Origin: Ascidiaceihabitans sp023955215
Lineage (GTDB): Bacteria; Pseudomonadota; Alphaproteobacteria; Rhodobacterales; Rhodobacteraceae
Length of the DNA: 64,000 nt
Reading direction: 5' to 3'
Assembly (NCBI GenBank): GCA_943788345.1
Contig: CALSPX010000005.1
Coordinates: 1-64,000, forward strand
Part shown: positions 1-8,600 of the stretch, piece after piece
How the letters are laid out: each line of letters begins with the position of its first letter
How positions within the stretch are numbered: the stretch's first letter is position 1
Made by a program: the position numbers and the translations under genes
Notes under the pieces: generated by a model
Databases searched by the model: none
The model's input: the letters and a program-made list of their open reading frames with translations, nothing else
Told to the model about the DNA's origin: nothing

Positions 1-1184
1 CAGCCAGTGTTTCTTAGCTTGTCCTTCATGCGGTGGCGCAAGCTATGCATGGTCAGCTTCTTGTCTGTGATGACTGAGCGAAGGCGCTTCATCAGCATGG
101 CCGAACAACTGTCAGCGCCTCGGTCCTTGGCATAGTTTGGAAATAGGGGTGCCTCCGGGTCCTTACCTTGGGCCAGCTTTGCCAAGGCTGCGGCAGCAGT
201 ATGCGAGAGGGGCACAGAGCGCTCCGAGTTGTTGGTCTTGAGGCTTCTCCAAGGGGTGGCTGTCAGATGGAGACACTGTTGCCCTAGGTCACAGTCTTTG
301 ACCCTCAGGCCTGATACTTCTGACACCCGAGCTCCAGTATCTCTCAAGGTGACATACAGGGCCCAAGCCGTGTCATTACTTGAGAAGGCAGTCTCTAGAG
401 TGACCACCTGGTCATCACTCAGGGGAAGCCTGTCGTGCTTGGTAGCACCAGCTCCCTTTATCTTGAGGTTGGTGAAGACGTTGGGGATGGTCAGGGAGTG
501 CTCAACAATCACATGATTGATGGCTGTCCGCACAACACCAAGCATTCTCACGGCGCTGTTGGCTGAGACCCTACTCAGCAGGTGGTCCCGCAGGTCATTG
601 GCATCCTGTCTCGTGATGTCAGTCAGGGGAGTGTACTTCAGCCTCTGCTTGCCAAAGACGCTCTTCATGTCTGTGCGTAACCGTTCTACCCGCTGCCCAA
701 TCTCTTTGGCAGCCTTAGGGGTGTCTGACTTATAGGCCTCATACTGGTCCAGGGTCATGGCGAGGGTCAGGACGTCAGGCTTCAGTTTGCCGGTATAGAC
801 CTGCTGGACCACTTCTGTTGGCATCTTTTGTTTGTACAGGTCTTTGCCCAGCTCATTCAGGGCATCCTCAATAGGAGAGTACTCTGGGACTGTCTCGGCC
901 AGCACCATCTCAGCGACCTCATCACCCAGTGCTCCACGGATTATCTCTAAGCTGCGTTCTCTGGCTGACTTATCTGTTTCATCGTTAAGCAAGGCTTCGA
1001 TTCTGGCATGCACCAGGGGCAGGGCCTGCATGGCCTCTCGGTAGCTATCCCCGAGCTGTCGATACAGTGTGGCCTTTCCAATGAGGGGTCTAAGCCGCTC
1101 TGGGACGTTCCTTTTGTAGCGAAAGCTGCCGTTGCTCCGGCGAAAAACATAGCGGGGGAGTCGTAGGGGCACATCATCACTCAT
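1..1184 (-). CDS. Tyrosine-recombinase integrase (partial, C-terminus off the left edge)
   Basis: One reading frame stays open from an ATG at 1184 to the window edge, giving about 394 residues. The C-terminal catalytic half shows the box around the first catalytic Arg (LRDTGARVSEVSGLR), a Lys in the beta-hairpin (RSLKTNNSERSVPLS) and the H-x-x-R motif (HSLRHR, about 20 residues before the edge). The last His/Trp and the nucleophilic Tyr should lie just outside. The middle segment (QRLKYTPLTDITRQDANDLR onward) resembles a core-binding domain. The gene sits 170 bp from the 3' end of tRNA-Leu, so site-specific integration into that tRNA is inferred. This is a phage- or island-type integrase, not XerC/XerD. 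Confidence 0.9.
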   Translation of the reverse strand, partial: MSDDVPLRLPRYVFRRSNGSFRYKRNVPERLRPLIGKATLYRQLGDSYREAMQALPLVHARIEALLNDETDKSARERSLEIIRGALGDEVAEMVLAETVPEYSPIEDALNELGKDLYKQKMPTEVVQQVYTGKLKPDVLTLAMTLDQYEAYKSDTPKAAKEIGQRVERLRTDMKSVFGKQRLKYTPLTDITRQDANDLRDHLLSRVSANSAVRMLGVVRTAINHVIVEHSLTIPNVFTNLKIKGAGATKHDRLPLSDDQVVTLETAFSSNDTAWALYVTLRDTGARVSEVSGLRVKDCDLGQQCLHLTATPWRSLKTNNSERSVPLSHTAAAALAKLAQGKDPEAPLFPNYAKDRGADSCSAMLMKRLRSVITDKKLTMHSLRHRMKDKLRNTG

Positions 1185-1268
1185 GGTTGTGGATTGTGCG
1201 CCTAGCGTGACCTGGTTCAAGTCAAAAGAGACTCTCAGGACTGACTATTTTGCTGCCGAACCCGACAA

Positions 1269-1300
1269 AGCGGTCCTAAAAGCGGTCCCAATAGTGGTCC
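1269..1300. repeat. Three short direct repeats upstream of the integrase
   Basis: AGCGGTCC occurs at 1269-1276 and 1281-1288, and the variant AGTGGTCC at 1293-1300, with an exact 12-bp period. They lie between the integrase start and the tRNA. The position suggests arm-type integrase or excisionase binding sites, or an operator for the integrase promoter. That role is inference. Confidence 0.45.
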
Positions 1301-1356
1301 TGTGAGAAGCTATACCACTGTATTTGCTTCATTTGTTGGTAATTTAAGAGAGATTT

Positions 1357-1442
1357 TGGTGCCCAGAAGAGGACTCGAACCTCCACGTCCATAAGGACAC
1401 TAGCACCTGAAGCTAGCGCGTCTACCATTCCGCCACCTGGGC
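1357..1442 (-). tRNA. tRNA-Leu (anticodon CAG)
   Basis: On the minus strand the sequence folds as a class II tRNA. The acceptor stem is GCCCAGG with TCTGGGC; the anticodon stem is CTAGC/GCTAG around the loop TTCAGGT (anticodon CAG). There is a long variable arm with stem GTCC/GGAC, a T-arm with GTTCGAGTCC, and an encoded CCA end. The 3' part is the likely attachment site for the neighbouring integrase. Confidence 0.96.
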
Positions 1443-1650
1443 ACAGGTGTGTAGGTCGCGGATGTAAGCGTGCCTTTGTGATGTGTCAAACGGATTCGGC
1501 GCGTGTTTGGCAGTGGAATTGGGGTCAGATTAACCATAATCTGTAATCAATTCGTTAATCCATCGCATTGCATCGAAATACCACCTTGTTCCAAAGGGCG
1601 CTGGGCGGTACATCACTCCCCAATTAACGCAGCTTTGCAGGAGCATATCC

Positions 1651-2631
1651 ATGTCCAAATTGGTAACCATCTATGGCGGTTCAGGTTTTGTAGGTCGCTA
1701 TATCACGCGCCGCATGGCTAAAGCGGGCTGGCGTGTTCGTGTTGCGGTGCGTCGCCCGAATGAGGCGATGTATGTAAAGCCATATGGCACTGTTGGTCAG
1801 GTTGAGCCGGTTCTGTGCAACATTCGTGATGATGCGTCTGTCGCTCAGGTCATGCAGGGCGCGGACGCGGTAATCAACTGCGTGGGAATTTTGGCCCGCA
1901 ATGGTAAGAACACCTTTGAAGCGGTTCAGGCAGACGGCGCGACACGTGTTGCACGGTTGGCCGCAGAGCAAGGTATCGCGAAGATGGTTCACATCTCTGC
2001 GATCGGCGCGGATGCTAATTCCGAAAGCGATTATTCCCAAACTAAGGCTCAGGGCGAAGCTGGCGTTCTGGCACACATGCCCGATGCTATTATCCTGCGT
2101 CCGTCCGTTGTGTTCGGGACTGAGGATGAATTCTTTAACCGTTTTGCTGGCATGACCCGTATGGGACCTGTTTTGCCATTGGTCGGTGCGGAAACGAAAT
2201 TCCAACCAGTTCACGTTGATGATGTAGCTAAGGCTGCTGAATTGGCTGTGACCACAGATGTGGCTGCTGGCGTGTATGAATTGGGCGGTCCAGATGTGGC
2301 AAGCCTGCGCGATTTGATGGGCACTATGTTGGGTATCATTCGCCGCCGTCGTTTGGTTCTAAACATGCCGCTCTTTGCGGCACGTATCATGGCGTTCGTC
2401 TTTGAGATGGGCGGCAAACTAACCTTTGGGATTGCACCCGTGTTGGTCACACGTGATCAGGTCAAAAACCTAGCGATCGATAACGTTGTTGCAGATGACG
2501 CAAAAGGATTTGCCGATTTGGGAATCGAGCCAGCAGCGATGGGGGCTATTTTGCCAGACTACCTGTGGCGCTTCCGCCCAACTGGGCAGTATGACGCGAT
2601 CAAAGAAAGCGCTAAAAACCTTCGGGCCTAA
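1651..2631 (+). CDS. Complex I NDUFA9 subunit family / atypical SDR NAD(P)-binding protein
   Basis: 326 residues beginning with a Rossmann motif, TIYGGSGFVGRYITRRM. This is the extended or atypical short-chain dehydrogenase fold seen in NDUFA9-like accessory proteins of NADH:quinone oxidoreductase and in sugar-nucleotide epimerases. Further family segments are INCVGIL, the substrate-side segment HISAIGADANSESDYSQTKA (Ser and Tyr-x-x-x-Lys present), and a C-terminal DYLWRFRPTGQYDA. The start is supported by GCAGGAG nine bases upstream. In Rhodobacterales it is usually annotated as complex I NDUFA9 family; a catalytic role is not shown. It stands alone, with uppP convergent downstream. Confidence 0.85.
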   Translation: MSKLVTIYGGSGFVGRYITRRMAKAGWRVRVAVRRPNEAMYVKPYGTVGQVEPVLCNIRDDASVAQVMQGADAVINCVGILARNGKNTFEAVQADGATRVARLAAEQGIAKMVHISAIGADANSESDYSQTKAQGEAGVLAHMPDAIILRPSVVFGTEDEFFNRFAGMTRMGPVLPLVGAETKFQPVHVDDVAKAAELAVTTDVAAGVYELGGPDVASLRDLMGTMLGIIRRRRLVLNMPLFAARIMAFVFEMGGKLTFGIAPVLVTRDQVKNLAIDNVVADDAKGFADLGIEPAAMGAILPDYLWRFRPTGQYDAIKESAKNLRA

Positions 2632-2637
2632 TCTGAT

Positions 2638-3441
2638 TTAGGAGCTGGCCCAAAGGATCAAGCCGATCCCTAAGATAACACGATAGATCACGTATGGTGT
2701 GAAACTGATGCTGCGCAAAAGGCGCATCATCAGCACCAGTGAAACCATGGCTGCGATGAATGCGAATGCTGCGGCAATCCCAGCATCGCGTGCGAGCCCC
2801 CAGTTGGCTTGATCGACGACATCAGCGCTGAGTAATACTCCGGAAGCAATGATCGTTGGGATGGACATAAGCATCGCCAACTTTGCGCCGTCTTCGCGGG
2901 CATACCCCAATTTACGCGCTGCGGTGATCGTGATCCCAGAACGGGATGTTCCCGGGACAAGTGCGAGGACTTGCGCCAACCCCATTATTATTGCGTCTTT
3001 CATTGACCAATCGCTATCTGTTTTTGTGCGAGCGCCAGTTCTATCGGCCCAGTACAGTACAATACCGAAGATAAGCATGGTCCAGCCGATCACGGATGCG
3101 CTGCGCAGTAGATCGTTTAGACCTGTGATTTTAAAGATGAGGCCTGCAATCACGACTGGGATTGTTGCAACCGCAAGATAAAGGGCAAGGCGCGCGCCGT
3201 CTGTATCTGCGCGCCCTCGTGCCAATCGTGTGCACCCAATTAGGGCAGTGCGCACATCGGCCCAGAAATACATGACCACGGCGAACAAGGTGCCAACATG
3301 AACGGCGACATCGATCGCCAGTCCTTGATCTTCTGCACCCGTCAGTGATGGCAGGAGAATAAGGTGCCCCGAAGAGCTGACGGGTAGGAATTCTGTCAGA
3401 CCTTGAATTACGGCCAAAATGAAAAGATGAAACAATGACAT
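2638..3441 (-). CDS. uppP: Undecaprenyl-diphosphate phosphatase
   Basis: 267 residues, the usual size of UppP/BacA. This integral membrane enzyme removes a phosphate from undecaprenyl diphosphate, regenerating the lipid carrier for peptidoglycan and other surface polymers. Both family signatures are present: GLTEFLPVSSSGHLIL near the N-terminus, with the catalytic Glu and Ser-rich motif, and PGTSRSGITI in the middle with the phosphate-binding Arg. Several hydrophobic helices follow. It is convergent with the SDR gene and divergent from gltD across a 215-bp gap. Confidence 0.96.
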   Translation of the reverse strand: MSLFHLFILAVIQGLTEFLPVSSSGHLILLPSLTGAEDQGLAIDVAVHVGTLFAVVMYFWADVRTALIGCTRLARGRADTDGARLALYLAVATIPVVIAGLIFKITGLNDLLRSASVIGWTMLIFGIVLYWADRTGARTKTDSDWSMKDAIIMGLAQVLALVPGTSRSGITITAARKLGYAREDGAKLAMLMSIPTIIASGVLLSADVVDQANWGLARDAGIAAAFAFIAAMVSLVLMMRLLRSISFTPYVIYRVILGIGLILWASS

Positions 3442-3553
3442 ATACGGTGCGCCTTAATATTTCCCACGCTGTTACAGGATCAGCAAAATAAAGGGAAAGT
3501 GAATTTAAGATCCGAATCGGCCATTTAATTTCCACAAGTGTGGGCGAAAAACC

Positions 3554-3570
3554 ATAATTATCCGAATTAT
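3554..3570. promoter_or_regulatory. Inverted repeat upstream of gltD
   Basis: ATAATT at 3554-3559 and AATTAT at 3565-3570 form a perfect inverted repeat with a 5-bp spacer, about 90 bp before the gltD start and in an AT-rich stretch. It could be an operator or part of an AT-rich promoter. No specific regulator is recognised, and it does not match the NtrC consensus. Confidence 0.3.
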
Positions 3571-3656
3571 TTCACATATAGGTCAGTATTGCTGTCTTTA
3601 TCCAAATTAAGATGTCATTTAAGCAGAGTTTTCAAGATTCTGTGACCGAGGGTACC

Positions 3657-5096
3657 ATGGCCAAACAACCGATGCTGAAGTTCATAAACATCGAACGCGA
3701 CATGCCACAAAAGCGTGAAGCAGATGTACGACGTGAAGATTTCGATGAGATCTATGCAGAGTTCGCTAAAGCCAAAGCCGAAGAGCAATCTAGCCGCTGC
3801 AGCCAATGCGGTGTGCCATATTGCCAAACGCACTGCCCTTTGCACAACAACATCCCTGATTGGCTACGCCTAACAGCCGAGGGTCGCTTGCAAGAAGCCT
3901 ATGAGGTTTCCCAAGCCACAAACACATTCCCAGAAATCTGCGGACGCATCTGCCCACAGGACCGCCTGTGCGAAGGCAACTGCGTGATCGAAGGTTCAGG
4001 TCACGGCACTGTCACCATCGGTGCGGTTGAGAAGTATATTACAGACACTGCATGGGATAAGGGTTGGGTTCTTCCGATCTCTCCAAAGGTTGAGCGCGCT
4101 GAAAGCGTAGGCATCATCGGTGCTGGTCCTGGTGGCTTGGCGGCAGCTGATGTTTTGCGCCGCGCGGGTTTGCAGGTCACTGTTTATGACCGCTATGACC
4201 GCGCTGGCGGTTTGCTGACTTACGGCATTCCAGGCTTCAAGTTGGAAAAAGACATCGTGGTGCGCCGCAATGAACAGCTTGAACTGGGTGGTGTTAAGTT
4301 CGAATTGAACACAACCGTAGGCGAAGACATCAGCTTTGCTGATATCCGTGCAAAACATGACGCTGTGATCATCGCAACGGGCGTTTACAAAAGCCGCGAC
4401 CTGCAGGCCGAAGGGTCTGAAGCGAACGGTGTTGTGCGTGCGATCGACTTCCTAACGGCAAGCAATCGTAAAAGCTTTGGCGATGCAGTGCCTGAGTTTG
4501 ACAGCGGTGCGTTGAACGCTGAGGGCAAGCGCGTTGTTGTTATTGGTGGCGGTGATACGGCGATGGATTGTGTGCGCACATCTATTCGTCAGGGCGCGAC
4601 ATCGGTGAAATGCTTGTACCGCCGTGACCGCGCAAACATGCCCGGCTCACAGCGCGAAGTTGAAAACGCGGAAGAAGAAGGCGTGGTGTTTGAATGGCTA
4701 TCTGCGCCGAAAGGGTTTGTCGTTTCCGGCGATAACGTCAGTGGTGTCATGGTCCAAAAGATGCGCCTAGGTGCACCTGATGTCAGCGGTCGCCAAGCGC
4801 CAGAAGTGATCGATGGTGCGGATTATGTCGAAGATGCTGACATCGTGATCATGGCGCTGGGTTTCTCACCTGAGGCCTTGCCAACGCTTTGGAACGAACC
4901 AGATCTACCTGTAAGCCGTTGGGGTACAATCCTAACTGACTACTCAACCGGCAAGACGGGTATGGACGGCGTTTACGCTGTTGGTGACATCGTTCGAGGT
5001 GCGTCTCTTGTGGTTTGGGCGATCAAAGATGGCCGTGATTGCGCGCAAGCAATCTTGGCTGATTTGGCTGCACCAGCGCAGGTTGCTGCAGAATAA
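3657..5096 (+). CDS. gltD: Glutamate synthase [NADPH] small subunit
   Basis: 479 residues from the ATG at 3657. I prefer this to the in-frame ATG at 3612 because family members begin MAKQPMLKF and a GAGGG stands just upstream. The small subunit takes electrons from NADPH through FAD and Fe-S clusters to the large subunit for glutamine + 2-oxoglutarate -> 2 glutamate. Visible motifs are the N-terminal cysteine cluster CSQCGVPYCQTHCPLH and a second set ICGRICPQDRLCEGNC (4Fe-4S ligands), the FAD site GIIGAGPGGLAAADV, the NADPH site VVIGGGDTAMDCV, and a C-terminal FAD segment GVYAVGDIVRGASLVVWAI. gltB lies downstream after one intervening gene. Confidence 0.97.
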   Translation: MAKQPMLKFINIERDMPQKREADVRREDFDEIYAEFAKAKAEEQSSRCSQCGVPYCQTHCPLHNNIPDWLRLTAEGRLQEAYEVSQATNTFPEICGRICPQDRLCEGNCVIEGSGHGTVTIGAVEKYITDTAWDKGWVLPISPKVERAESVGIIGAGPGGLAAADVLRRAGLQVTVYDRYDRAGGLLTYGIPGFKLEKDIVVRRNEQLELGGVKFELNTTVGEDISFADIRAKHDAVIIATGVYKSRDLQAEGSEANGVVRAIDFLTASNRKSFGDAVPEFDSGALNAEGKRVVVIGGGDTAMDCVRTSIRQGATSVKCLYRRDRANMPGSQREVENAEEEGVVFEWLSAPKGFVVSGDNVSGVMVQKMRLGAPDVSGRQAPEVIDGADYVEDADIVIMALGFSPEALPTLWNEPDLPVSRWGTILTDYSTGKTGMDGVYAVGDIVRGASLVVWAIKDGRDCAQAILADLAAPAQVAAE

Positions 5097-5110
5097 ATAC
5101 GGTAAAATCG

Positions 5111-5160
5111 ACGTCGGTATAACGTCGGTATTGCGTAGGTTTTTTGTCGGTCCCGCCGAC
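5111..5160. repeat. Tandem 10-bp repeat and small hairpin between gltD and the GFA gene
   Basis: ACGTCGGTAT occurs at 5111-5120 and again at 5122-5131. It is followed by a T-run and then the hairpin GTCGG-TCCCG-CCGAC at 5146-5160. The T-run precedes the stem, so this is not a standard plus-strand terminator. It may be a remnant or a regulatory RNA structure in the gltD-gltB transcript. The function is unknown. Confidence 0.3.
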
Positions 5161-5186
5161 AGACGTTGAAACAGTTAAGGTCAGAG

Positions 5187-5630
5187 GTGCAGACCCAAGT
5201 GACGCAAGACAGCAAAATATTGGATGGCCAATGCATGTGCGGCGCGGTGACAGTTAAAGCAACTGTAACCAAACCAATCGTACGTGCGTGTCATTGCGAT
5301 ATGTGCCGTCGTCACACCAGCTCGATGTTCATGTCGCTTCCGGCAACAGACATCGCAGTTGAGGGCCCTGCCAAATCTTACCAATCCTCGGATTGGGCAG
5401 AACGTGGTTTCTGCGAAGTTTGCGGTTCGACACTTTGGTACGCCACCGCCGGTGACGGCGTGCGCAACTTGTCAGCTGGCCTATTCGAGAATGCGGGCGA
5501 CGCCCCGTTGAAATTGGAATTTTTCGCTGATGCTGCCCCAGACGGGTACGCGTTGGCAGGGGATCATCGCAAGATGACCACCACAGAGACAATGGCGTTG
5601 TTCGCGCCAAGTGAAGGAGACACGATATGA
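5187..5630 (+). CDS. GFA-family (glutathione-dependent formaldehyde-activating enzyme-like) zinc protein
   Basis: About 147 residues from a GTG at 5187, chosen because AAGG precedes it by 7-8 bases; a TTG at 5166 and a GTG at 5199 are alternatives. The zinc-binding cysteines of the GFA/CENP-V fold are all present: GQCMCGAV, then ACHCDMCRRHT, then FCEVCGSTLW. Few members of this family have a proven reaction, so the substrate is unknown. Its stop overlaps the gltB start in an ATGA, so it is translationally linked to gltB and sits inside the glutamate synthase locus. Confidence 0.88.
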   Translation: MQTQVTQDSKILDGQCMCGAVTVKATVTKPIVRACHCDMCRRHTSSMFMSLPATDIAVEGPAKSYQSSDWAERGFCEVCGSTLWYATAGDGVRNLSAGLFENAGDAPLKLEFFADAAPDGYALAGDHRKMTTTETMALFAPSEGDTI

Positions 5631-8600
5631 CCAAATATGATGCAGAATGGGTTCGCGCCGAGGAAGAAAAGCGCACGTTCATGGCCGAAAACGGTCTGTA
5701 CTGCGAAGAAGAAGAGCATTCTTCTTGCGGTGTTGGCTTGGTTGTTTCGATTGATGGAAAACCTACACGTTCAGTCGTTGAAAACGGTATCGCTGCGCTG
5801 AAAGCAATCTGGCACCGTGGTGCTGTTGATGCGGATGGTAAAACTGGTGATGGCGCGGGTATCCACGTTCAAATCCCTGTTCCCTTCTTCTACGACCAAA
5901 TCGAACGCACAGGTCACAAACCAAACAAAGATCAGATGATCGCTGTTGGTCAGGTGTTCTTGCCGCGTACAAATTTTGCGGCTCAAGAGACTTGCCGTAC
6001 AATTGTTGAAACTGAAGTTCTTCGCATGGGTTACTATATCTACGGCTGGCGCCACGTGCCGGTTGCAGTTGAGTGCTTGGGCGAAAAAGCAAATGCAACC
6101 CGCCCGGAGATTGAGCAGATTTTGATCTCAAACTCTAAAGGCTTGGATGAAGATACATTCGAGCGTGAACTTTATGTGATCCGCCGTCGCATCGAAAAAG
6201 CAGCGACTGCTGCGGGCATCGGTGAGCTGTACATTGCGTCGCTATCTTGCCGCTCTATCATCTACAAAGGTATGATGTTGGCCGAACAGGTTGCTGAGTT
6301 CTATCCAGACCTGATGGACGAACGTTTTGAATCTGCATTCGCGATTTATCACCAGCGTTATTCCACAAACACATTCCCACAATGGTGGTTGGCACAGCCG
6401 TTCCGCATGTTGGCTCACAACGGTGAGATCAACACGCTCAAGGGCAACGTGAACTGGATGAAGAGCCACGAAATTCGCATGGCCTCTGATGTGTTTGGTG
6501 ACATGGCCGAGGACATCAAACCAATTGTTGCATCTGGTTCGTCAGACTCTGCTGCGCTGGATTCTGTGTTTGAGGTTCTTGTGCGTGCGGGCCGTAATGC
6601 CCCAATGGCGAAAACAATGCTGGTTCCAGAAAGCTGGTCCAAGCAGGCGATTGAACTGCCACAAGCGTGGCGCGATATGTATTCCTATTGCAACTCTGTG
6701 ATGGAGCCATGGGATGGCCCAGCTGCGTTGGCTATGACCGATGGTCGCTGGGTTTGTGCGGGTCTTGATCGCAATGGCTTACGCCCAATGCGTTATGTCG
6801 TGACCAATGATGGCCTTGTGATCGCGGGTTCTGAAACAGGTATGGTTCCACTTGATGAGGCGCGTGTTAAAGAAAAAGGCGCGCTTGGCCCGGGACAACT
6901 TCTTGCTGTCGATATGAAAGAGGGCAAGCTGTACCACGACACAGAAATCAAAGACGAGATGGCAGCGGCCCGTCCGTTCGGCGAATGGGTTGGCAAGATC
7001 AAAGATTTGGACGCTGAGTTGTCACAAGTCGAAGAGAAGCCGTTGTTCACTGGCGAAGAATTGCGCCGTCGTCAAATCGCGGCTGGCTACACCATTGAAG
7101 AGCTGGAGCAGATCCTTGCCCCAATGGCAGAAGATGGCAAAGAGACTTTGGCATCCATGGGTGATGATACGCCGTCGGCAGTTTTGTCGAACATGTACCG
7201 TCCGCTGAGCCACTTCTTCCGTCAGAATTTCTCGCAAGTTACCAATCCTCCGATTGATAGCTTGCGCGAATTCCGCGTCATGAGCTTGAAGACACGTTTT
7301 GGTAACCTCAAGAACGTGCTTGATGAAAGCAGTGCACAGACTGAAATTCTAACACTCGATAGCCCATTCGTTGGCAATGCGCAGTGGGATGAATTGACTG
7401 CACAGTTCAACGCGCAACTGGCGACAATCGACTGTACCTTTGAAGCAGGCGAAGGCACGCTAAACTCAAACTTAGCGCGTATCCGTTCCGAGGTTGAAGA
7501 CGCGGTTCGTTCTGGAGCTGGCCACATCGTCCTTACGGATGAGAAGAGCAGCGAAGAGCGTGTTGCGATGCCTATGATCCTTGCGACATCTGCGGTCCAC
7601 AGCCACCTGACACGCAAAGGTCTGCGCACCTTCTGTTCCTTGAACGTCCGTGCGGCTGAATGTGTTGATCCGCATTATTTCGCGGTTCTAATCGGTTGCG
7701 GCGCGACTGTTGTGAACGCTTACTTGGCTGAGGATTCACTGGCCGAACGTATCGAACGTGGCCTGCTGGATTGCACACTGACCGAAGCGGTTAAGCGTTA
7801 CCGTGATGCCATCGACCAAGGTCTGTTGAAGATCATGGCGAAAATGGGGATTTCTGTGATGTCCTCATATCGCGGCGGTCTGAATTTTGAGGCTGTTGGC
7901 CTATCCCGCGCGATGTGCGCTGAGTTCTTCCCAGGTATGACATCACGTATTTCTGGTATCGGTGTTTCCGGTATTCAGCGCAAATCTGAAGAAGTGCACG
8001 CCAGAGGTTGGTTGGGCGGCAACGTGTTGCCAATCGGTGGTTTCTACAAATCACGTAAATCAGGTGAGACCCACGCTTGGGAAGCAACCTCGATGCACAT
8101 GATGCAGACTGCCTGTAACAAGGCGTCTTTCGAGATGTGGAAGCAGTACTCTGCCAAGATGCAAAGCAACCCGCCAATCCACTTGCGCGACCTGCTCGAT
8201 TTCAAACCATTGGGCACAGCGATCCCGTTGGAAGAAGTCGAAAGCATCACATCCATCCGAAAGCGTTTTGTAACACCGGGCATGTCTTTGGGCGCTCTGT
8301 CACCAGAAGCACACAAAACATTGAACGTTGCGATGAACCGCATCGGCGCGAAGTCGGATTCCGGCGAGGGCGGCGAAGATCCAGCGCACTTTGTGCCTGA
8401 GCCAAATGGCGACAACCCGTCTGCTAAAGATCAAGCAGGTTGCGTCTGGTCGTTTTGGTGTGACTGCGGAGTATTTGAACCAGTGCGAAGAGCTGGAAAT
8501 CAAAGTGGCCCAAGGTGCGAAACCGGGTGAAGGCGGACAGTTGCCGGGGATGAAAGTCACCGACCTGATCGCGCGCCTGCGTCACTCCACCAAAGGCGTG

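Noticed and set aside
8420..8432. Programmed +1 frameshift in gltB
   Set aside because: There is no rare or stop codon at the slip point (GCT AAA GAT), and the shifted frame runs for more than 30 codons before stopping. GltB is not known to use recoding. An indel error or mutation is more likely.
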